This document shows, piece by piece, positions 1-4,730 of a stretch of 12,366 bases of DNA (positions are counted from its first letter, which is position 1; each line of letters begins with the position of its first letter). A program made the translations under genes and the position numbers. The notes under the pieces were generated by a model. That model had not been told where the DNA came from. It made no database searches and saw nothing but the letters and a program-made list of their open reading frames with translations. The stretch is from the NCBI GenBank assembly GCA_030148365.1, contig JASBTO010000200.1, forward strand, positions 1-12,366, written 5' to 3'. Source of the stretch: Kangiellaceae bacterium (lineage in GTDB: Bacteria; Pseudomonadota; Gammaproteobacteria; Enterobacterales; Kangiellaceae).

Positions 1-309
1 GTCCAGCAATTGCGCGCCATAGACCTTTTCCATGGCCTGTTGCTGCCCCCGCCGCTTGACGGCAACTTTCAACTGGTTCCGGTTCAGGCGCCAGGAAATA
101 CCACTTCTGGAATAGATACCGACCATCTTGATGCTGCCATCAGCCAGCAGCTCAAATCCTTCAAGCCCCCGATTGCTCCCCGCTTCAATTGGACGCAGCC
201 AGACGCCGGTAATGGTTTCGTTGTTGAGTTCGACCTTGCCGGCCGGATTCGACGCACAGCCCGCCAGGGCAAGAACACACAGAGAAAGAACTAAAGATTT
301 TATATTCAC
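1..309 (-). CDS. Small lipoprotein, N-terminal part (3' end outside window)
   Basis: The frame is open for 103 codons from a GTG at 309-307 to the left edge, so the C-terminus is missing. The N-terminus is a lipoprotein signal: MNIK, a hydrophobic run, then the lipobox LALAGC with the lipidated Cys at residue 17. Lipid attachment and export to the outer membrane are therefore likely; residue +2 is Ala, not the Asp of inner-membrane retention. The start is supported by GGGAG six bases upstream. The nearby ATG is out of frame and meets a stop after two codons. After the Cys comes a hydrophilic segment, then a beta-rich stretch (TGVWLRPIE, GFELLADGSIKMVG) reminiscent of small lipocalin- or META-like lipoproteins. 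That resemblance is inference and the function is unknown. It follows the DUF6265 gene in the same direction after a 121-base gap. Confidence 0.75.
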   Translation of the reverse strand, partial: MNIKSLVLSLCVLALAGCASNPAGKVELNNETITGVWLRPIEAGSNRGLEGFELLADGSIKMVGIYSRSGISWRLNRNQLKVAVKRRGQQQAMEKVYGAQLLD

Positions 310-334
310 GACATACTCCCGATAATCATGGTGC

Positions 335-340
335 TTTATA
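335..340 (-). promoter_or_regulatory. Possible -10 element (TATAAA) upstream of the lipoprotein
   Basis: TATAAA on the minus strand lies about 26 bases upstream of the GTG start, in a locally AT-rich part of the 310-430 gap. No convincing -35 element stands 16-18 bases upstream, so this is a weak call. If real, the lipoprotein is transcribed separately from the upstream three-gene unit. Confidence 0.25.
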
Positions 341-388
341 GTTTTATCGGTTGCAATTTAACCAGATCGCGCTGGCCGGTTCTGTTAA

Positions 389-409
389 CCGTGACCGATT
401 CCGGCACGG
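389..409. terminator. Hairpin after the DUF6265 gene, possible weak terminator
   Basis: An inverted repeat reads CCGTG, bulged A, CCG, loop ATTC, CGG, CACGG on the plus strand: eight base pairs with one bulge. It lies 21 bases past the stop of the DUF6265 gene. No T-run follows on the minus strand, so it is not a canonical intrinsic terminator. It may end the M28-crotonase-DUF6265 transcript weakly, protect its 3' end, or be chance. Confidence 0.3.
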
Positions 410-430
410 CACTAGTACCATCCCCCGGAA

Positions 431-913
431 TCAGTTTTCGACGAGGGACCAGTTGAATGTCTGTTCAGGCCGCCCCTCACCCGTGGCAATAGCCTTTAAC
501 TGGTTGTTTTCACGCTGGTATTGAAGGGTTTGCGGAAAATCATGATCCGGGTTGGTGAAACTGGCGTGGCCTGGACCGCACTCGGTGAGCGGAAACTCGG
601 TGCCCGTCTTGCCCAGCGGCGAGGCGATTAGCACAGGTCCGTTGTCGCGACTTTCAATGCGCAGGTATTCGAAAAACGCCGTTGCCCGGCCTCGGGAATC
701 ACTTTTCTGCCCCCCGGGGTTGTGAACGGTACGTCCAACGGCCAGCATCATGCCCCCCCGGGGCTGCAGCCAGACTTCTTCCGCGATGACGCCTACCTGG
801 TCAGAACGCCAGTGACCGGCCAGCCAGGCAAGATCTGCCAGCGTACAATTTCCGGCCATCCCGGCAGTGGGCAGGCCGGCCAGCAACAGTATGATGCCTC
901 GCAAAGACGTCAT
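431..913 (-). CDS. Secreted DUF6265 family protein
   Basis: This 160-residue protein has a signal peptide (residues 1-20, hydrophobic GIILLLAGL, cleavage after GMA) and so is probably periplasmic. The mature part fits the DUF6265 family: W30-LAGHW near the N-terminus, EEVW at 45-48, a Gly-Gly-Met-Met turn, and the diagnostic NPDHDFPQ at 121-128. Cys23 and Cys112 could form a disulfide. The biochemical role of the family is unknown; a lipocalin-like barrel is plausible from the beta-rich pattern. I chose the ATG at 913 because GAGGAG stands six bases upstream and the signal peptide begins there. The frame is open further upstream, but only across the end of the crotonase gene. It starts 19 bases after the crotonase stop, so it is very likely the third gene of the M28-crotonase unit. 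Confidence 0.8.
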   Translation of the reverse strand: MTSLRGIILLLAGLPTAGMAGNCTLADLAWLAGHWRSDQVGVIAEEVWLQPRGGMMLAVGRTVHNPGGQKSDSRGRATAFFEYLRIESRDNGPVLIASPLGKTGTEFPLTECGPGHASFTNPDHDFPQTLQYQRENNQLKAIATGEGRPEQTFNWSLVEN

Positions 914-932
914 GCTCTGCTCCTCGGGATCC

Positions 933-1718
933 TCAGAAACGGCTGAAATCCGGCGCCCGCTTTTCCATAAAGGCCTGCAAGGCTTCCCGGGCTTCAGGTC
1001 CCTGCAGCAGCGCCGAAAACTGTTCCGCTTCAAGGCGAATCTGTTCCAACACCGCCGGCTCCATGGACTGTTTCATCAATTGTTTGGCAATGCGCAGTGA
1101 GGCCGGCGGCTTGCTGGCCAGCCTGGCTGCCGCTTGTTGTGCTCGCTCGACACAGGCATCTACCGGCAGCACTTCATTGACCAGGCCATACTCCTTCGCG
1201 GTCTGGGCATCAAAAGGCTCCGCCAGCAACAACAACTCGGCTGCCCTTACGTAACCCAGTTGACGTGGAAGCAGCAGGCTGGACGCAAACTCGGGGCACA
1301 GTCCAAGATTGATGAAAGGCATTTCCAGTCGTGCATTATCGGCACAGTAAACCAGTTCGCAGTGCAGCAGCATGGTGGTGCCGATCCCGACCGCCGGACC
1401 CGCCACGGCAGCCACAATCGGCTTGCGCGCGGTCGCCATGGTAGCCAGGAATCGTATCACCGGACTGTCCGACTCCAGTGTCGGGTGATTGAGGAAGTCC
1501 GCCAAATCATTGCCGGCGGTAAAACAGCCATCGCCGCCGAGAAACAAGATGACCCGCACCTGATTATCGGTATCCGCCTCGGCGAAAATCTGCTGTAGTT
1601 CTTCGTACATAACCCGGGTCAAGGCATTTTTTTTTCCGTCCCGGTGCAACCGAATGCTCAGCACGAAATTCTCAAGTTCCCTGCTGACCAGTCCCGAGGG
1701 CATCATTTCCCTGCTCAT
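933..1718 (-). CDS. Crotonase-fold enoyl-CoA isomerase/hydratase family protein (ECI2-like active site)
   Basis: At 261 residues this is normal length for the crotonase family, which acts on acyl-CoA thioesters in the cytoplasm. The CoA and oxyanion-hole regions are present: KKNALT at 29-34, FTAGNDL at 66-72 and AVAGPAVGIGTT at 104-115. By eye-alignment, the two glutamates of enoyl-CoA hydratases are replaced by Thr115 and Phe135. Glu143, in LGLCPEFASS, occupies the position of the single catalytic acid of Delta3,Delta2-enoyl-CoA isomerases of the ECI2 type. I therefore infer an isomerase that shifts double bonds during beta-oxidation of unsaturated fatty acids; hydratase annotation would be the default. 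AGGAG precedes the ATG by about six bases and lies in the end of the M28 gene, three bases away, suggesting coupled expression. Codons 29-31 include a run of nine A. Confidence 0.87.
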   Translation of the reverse strand: MSREMMPSGLVSRELENFVLSIRLHRDGKKNALTRVMYEELQQIFAEADTDNQVRVILFLGGDGCFTAGNDLADFLNHPTLESDSPVIRFLATMATARKPIVAAVAGPAVGIGTTMLLHCELVYCADNARLEMPFINLGLCPEFASSLLLPRQLGYVRAAELLLLAEPFDAQTAKEYGLVNEVLPVDACVERAQQAAARLASKPPASLRIAKQLMKQSMEPAVLEQIRLEAEQFSALLQGPEAREALQAFMEKRAPDFSRF

Positions 1719-1721
1719 GGT

Positions 1722-3131
1722 TTACTCCTGTTCCTGCGCCAGATCCTGGCCGAAATCGATCGGAGCCTGCGCCGCCAGCCAGGCGAATACGGCATAGGCG
1801 GCAACATTCTGGTTCAGATCTTCGGGATCGATTTTGTCGAGGGTGTCGTTGGGCGTGTGATGGTAGTCAAAATAGTCCGTGCCATCCTGATGCAGGGCAA
1901 ATATCGATACGCCGAGCTTTCGCACCGGGATCAGGTCCGGGCCATTGGCGGCCTTGTTGTCGCCGTAACGGATCCCGAGAGGCGCCAGCACTTCGACCAT
2001 TTGCGACACCAGCGGCAAGGCTTCTTCCCTGACCCGCGAACTGAATTTCCAGATCCGTCCCGCGCCAAAATCTGATTCGGCGCCGGTGTGCATCCTGTCG
2101 AGTTCGTCCTTGTGGGCTTCAGCATAAGCCTTGCCGCCCACCAGTCCCTGTTCTTCATTGGCAAACATGACCACCCGGATACTGCGCTTCGGGCGCTCCG
2201 GCAGTTGTCCGATCATCGCCGCCGCAGCGGTGGTGATGGCAATACCGGCGCCATCATCAATGGCGCCGGTGCCCAGATCCCAGGAATCCAGATGACCGCC
2301 AATGAGTACATACTCGTCGGGCAATTCGGCACCGGTTATTTCTCCGATGACGTTATAGGAGGTATATTCCGCTTCCTCTCTGCCCCCCAGATCCATGCGT
2401 ACCCGGACGGGTTTCTGTCTTTTCAGCATATTCTCCAGCAAATCCGCATCCGGGTTGGACAGGGCCGCTGCCGGGATCCGCTTGACGCCATCCTCGTAAC
2501 GCATCATGCCGGTATGAGGAGTGCGGTTGGAATCGGTACCGACGGAGCGGATCAGCAAGCCGAGTGCGCCTTTTCTGGCCGCTTCAACGGCGCCCTTGCT
2601 GCGCGCTCCGACCACCGGTCCATAACCGGCGCCATCACGGTGCCGGGTCATGCGCTTGCTGATAAAGACAATTTTTCCACGGGCAATCCCCGCGGGTGCT
2701 GCCTCCAGGTCCTCCAGAGATTTGAAAGCCACAATCTCGGCTTCCAGTGGTTTTCCGCCGGTGCCGACACTCAATCCCAGCGCCGTGATCGCCAAAGGCT
2801 GAGGGTATGGCGAAACAACTTCCGCGCGTTCATGGCCGCGACTCCAGGACTTGAAGGTCACGGGCTCCTTCCATACCTTGTCGAACCCGAGTTCCTGCAG
2901 CTTGGCTTCCGCCCAGACCACCGCGGCGGCGTCACCGGCTGTGCCCGCCATGCGCGGTCCGACTTCCGTCGTCAGGGACTCCACAATGTCCCAGGCCGGC
3001 GAGCCAGCCAGCGCCTGCTCACGAAGCTGTTTGGCGGTGGCCAAATCTTCGGGCGTATAAGCGGGGTCACTGGCGTAAGATGTTGACGCAGCCAAAAATA
3101 AAATTCCGAGAAAGGAAAGACCTGATTTCAT
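1722..3131 (-). CDS. Secreted M28 family metallopeptidase, PGCP (carboxypeptidase Q)-like, with PA domain
   Basis: This is a 469-residue exported zinc peptidase related to plasma glutamate carboxypeptidase, whose members release amino acids from small peptides. A signal peptide covers residues 1-20 (SYA-SDP cleavage). A PA domain is inserted at about 120-245, followed by the M28 core. All expected metal and catalytic residues are visible: H280 and D282 in GGHLDSWDLG, D292 in AIDDGAG, E326-E327 in NEEQG, D354 in ESDFGAG and H425 in HHTPNDT. It should be active in the periplasm or outside the cell. The frame is open 222 bases further upstream, but I chose the ATG at 3131 because the signal peptide starts there; only a weak GGAA precedes it. 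Three bases separate it from the crotonase gene downstream. Specificity cannot be told from sequence. Confidence 0.9.
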   Translation of the reverse strand: MKSGLSFLGILFLAASTSYASDPAYTPEDLATAKQLREQALAGSPAWDIVESLTTEVGPRMAGTAGDAAAVVWAEAKLQELGFDKVWKEPVTFKSWSRGHERAEVVSPYPQPLAITALGLSVGTGGKPLEAEIVAFKSLEDLEAAPAGIARGKIVFISKRMTRHRDGAGYGPVVGARSKGAVEAARKGALGLLIRSVGTDSNRTPHTGMMRYEDGVKRIPAAALSNPDADLLENMLKRQKPVRVRMDLGGREEAEYTSYNVIGEITGAELPDEYVLIGGHLDSWDLGTGAIDDGAGIAITTAAAAMIGQLPERPKRSIRVVMFANEEQGLVGGKAYAEAHKDELDRMHTGAESDFGAGRIWKFSSRVREEALPLVSQMVEVLAPLGIRYGDNKAANGPDLIPVRKLGVSIFALHQDGTDYFDYHHTPNDTLDKIDPEDLNQNVAAYAVFAWLAAQAPIDFGQDLAQEQE

Positions 3132-3391
3132 TGATGTTCCGATATGGCGGTTAAAATGGCGACCGCTAGAGTAGCAGAAAAATCGCCGGCTTCCCAAGCG
3201 GCACGGCGCTGTCAGCCGGTGATTTTGAGAGAGAACCAACCCTGCCGACAAGGGCCGGAATTGGCCCGGCAAACAGTTCCGTCTCCGGTTGCCGGCGCGA
3301 CCGAAGAGTTTTACCAAATAATTACAGGGTACCGATGAGAAGCACCGGACCATTTTTTGACACGAGGGATCCGGCTAGTGCCGGTGACGGG
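3132..3391. other. Intergenic region between the small membrane protein and the M28 gene
   Basis: This stretch of 260 bases holds no convincing gene. On the minus strand it contains a possible promoter for the M28 unit (3168-3197). Two short inverted repeats lie inside: CCGGC-TAGT-GCCGG at 3371-3384, just past the stop of the small membrane protein, and GGGCC-GGAATT-GGCCC at 3252-3267. Neither is followed by a T-run in either direction, so neither is a canonical terminator. The plus-strand open frame at 3144-3338 has no ribosome binding site and an arginine/proline-rich composition unlike a real protein. Confidence 0.5.
3168..3197 (-). promoter_or_regulatory. Possible sigma70-like promoter for the M28 - crotonase - DUF6265 unit
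   Basis: On the minus strand TTGGGA (3197-3192) is followed after 18 bases by TACTCT (3173-3168), preceded by TGC as in an extended -10. The predicted transcription start near 3161 leaves a leader of about 30 bases before the ATG at 3131. The -10 matches the consensus only moderately. Confidence 0.35.
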
Positions 3392-3535
3392 TCAGCCGGA
3401 ATCTGCCCGGCCAGCCAATGCTGTGCTTGAGGGAGCCTGCTCGGATGAGTCCGGCTCCGGTAACGCTACGAGTCCACCTATTCCCAACAAAAGAAGCCCC
3501 AACAGAAAAGCCAGCTTGCCTTTGGTGATTTTCAT
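3392..3535 (-). CDS. Probable small single-span membrane protein (47 aa)
   Basis: A 47-codon frame begins at the ATG at 3535-3533. It encodes a short Lys-rich N-terminus (MKITKGK), a hydrophobic helix of about 18 residues (LAFLLGLLLLGIGGLVAL, 8-25) and a polar, acidic Ser/Pro/Ala tail ending in ADSG. The pattern suggests one membrane span with the tail outside the cytoplasm; an uncleaved or cleaved signal peptide are both possible. GGAG eight bases and AAGGGA immediately upstream suggest ribosome binding. A good promoter-like pair lies about 95-125 bases upstream on the same strand. The frame stays open upstream as far as 3787, but that extension runs through the promoter. I recognise no family. 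It is divergent from the dehydrogenase gene. That it is real is inference from the translation signals and helix. Confidence 0.5.
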   Translation of the reverse strand: MKITKGKLAFLLGLLLLGIGGLVALPEPDSSEQAPSSTALAGRADSG

Positions 3536-3629
3536 TCCCTTTTCTCCATCCCCGGATATAAACGACCATTCCATATTCCTGCTTCTATTGCCTGGTCGCA
3601 TGCGCAATGCTGATTCAAACAGGACGTAC

Positions 3630-3658
3630 ATTCTAGCCATTGTATAAATAATATTCAA
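3630..3658 (-). promoter_or_regulatory. Sigma70-like promoter upstream of the small membrane protein
   Basis: On the minus strand TTGAAT (3658-3653) and TAGAAT (3635-3630) are separated by exactly 17 bases, in an AT-rich patch unlike the surrounding DNA. The -10 differs from consensus at one base, and the -35 keeps TTGA. Predicted start is near 3623, with a leader of about 88 bases to the ATG at 3535. I see no equally good promoter on the plus strand for the dehydrogenase. Confidence 0.5.
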
Positions 3659-3771
3659 TGCGTTACCCAGGCTCTTGTTTTTCATGTGGAATATTGAATT
3701 ACTTGGCCAGATGACCGAGCCCCGGTTTGGCGGTAAACTGGGCTGACCAGTTTTCAAGCAGATTCTTGAGC

Positions 3772-4620
3772 ATGACCAACCTGGCAAACAAAACCATCAT
3801 TATTACCGGGGCGAGTCGGGGCATTGGCCGGGCCATCGCCATTCGCTGCGCCCGGGCGGGCGCCAATATTGTGATTGCCGCCAAGTCGGACAAGCCGCAC
3901 CCGAAGCTTGCCGGAACCATCCATACTGTCGCCGAGGAAGTCGACGCTGCCGGCGGCAACCCCTTGCCGATTGCGCTGGATGTCCGCGATGATCGTGCGA
4001 TCAAAAAAATGATGGCCACGGTTGCAGAGAGATTCGGTGGCATTGATGCACTGGTCAACAATGCCGGAGCCATCAGTCTGACGACCGTCGAAGCGACCAA
4101 ACCGGCCCGTTATGATCTGATGCAGGACATCAACGCCAGGGCCGTTTATGCCTGCTCCCATGCGGCAATCCCCTACCTCCGGGAATCGGAAAACCCCCAT
4201 ATTCTGAGCCTGTCTCCGCCGGTCTCCCTGGACGCGAAATGGCTGAAGGACTTTGCCCCCTATTCGATCTCGAAATATGGTATGAGCCTGTTGAGTCGGG
4301 GCATGGCGGAAGAATTGCGAGAGGACCGGATTGGCGTCAACTGCCTCTGGCCACGCACTATCATCGCCACGGCGGCAATCGAGTTCGCGCTCGGCGGCCG
4401 CGACAAATTCAAAAATTGCCGAAAGCCCGACATCATGGCTGATGCCGCCCACGACATTCTGGTGTCCGACAGTGGCGAGTTGACCGGGCAGTGGTTGATT
4501 GACGAAGAGTTCTTGCGCTCCCGGGGGACTACCGACTTCAGCGGTTATGCCTTTGATCCGGCTTATGCTGATCGGCTTGATGCTGATCTTTTTCTGGAGC
4601 CACTGGCGGGGCAATCCTGA
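3772..4620 (+). CDS. Short-chain dehydrogenase/reductase, HSDL2-like
   Basis: This 282-residue NAD(P)-dependent oxidoreductase has a classical Rossmann fold. Visible motifs are the nucleotide-binding TGASRGIG (12-19), NNAG (96-99) and the catalytic set Asn121, Ser148, Tyr164 and Lys168 (YSISK). The segment LWPRTIIATAAI (192-203) and the C-terminal DEEFLRSRG resemble hydroxysteroid dehydrogenase-like protein 2 and its bacterial relatives; there is no SCP2 domain as in animal HSDL2. The substrate is unknown; a fatty-acyl or lipid-related role is only suggested by the family. The start at 3772 fits where SDR proteins begin; the ribosome site is weak (TTGAGC). A TTG at 3727 would add 15 residues without family support. 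It lies 110 bases upstream of the protease gene in the same direction and divergent from the small membrane protein. Confidence 0.88.
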   Translation: MTNLANKTIIITGASRGIGRAIAIRCARAGANIVIAAKSDKPHPKLAGTIHTVAEEVDAAGGNPLPIALDVRDDRAIKKMMATVAERFGGIDALVNNAGAISLTTVEATKPARYDLMQDINARAVYACSHAAIPYLRESENPHILSLSPPVSLDAKWLKDFAPYSISKYGMSLLSRGMAEELREDRIGVNCLWPRTIIATAAIEFALGGRDKFKNCRKPDIMADAAHDILVSDSGELTGQWLIDEEFLRSRGTTDFSGYAFDPAYADRLDADLFLEPLAGQS

Positions 4621-4730
4621 TACCACCGGATCACTTTTCAGGCCCGTCAATGCAATATTTTGTACTTTGGTTCGTCTATTTGGGGCAGACTTTTGTTAGC
4701 AGTGACAGATTTTTTATTCGCGGGGAAAAT

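Noticed and set aside
2088..3086. Plus-strand open frame of 332 codons opposite the M28 gene
   Set aside because: It is antisense to a gene with complete catalytic motifs, has no ribosome site, signal or recognisable motif, and such frames are common opposite GC-rich coding sequence.
3132..3353. Upstream extension of the M28 peptidase by 74 codons
   Set aside because: The extra residues are Arg/Cys-rich with no family match, precede a standard signal peptide and would cross the likely promoter.
3371..3384. Hairpin CCGGC-TAGT-GCCGG after the small membrane protein as an intrinsic terminator
   Set aside because: The stem is only five pairs and no T-run follows on the minus strand.
3180..3425. 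Dense GCCGG/CCGGC words and a repeated GTCAGCCGG (3211-3219, 3391-3399), considered as a REP-like repeat family
   Set aside because: GCCGG is frequent throughout this window, including inside genes, and the copies share no longer common unit, so word bias explains it.
3754..4650. Minus-strand open frame of 298 codons covering the dehydrogenase gene
   Set aside because: The dehydrogenase has all SDR motifs on the plus strand; the antisense product has no recognisable features.
4650..4730. N-terminal extension of the M36 protease by 27 codons
   Set aside because: A normal signal peptide begins at the ATG at 4731 with GGGGA before it; the extension would bury that signal peptide.
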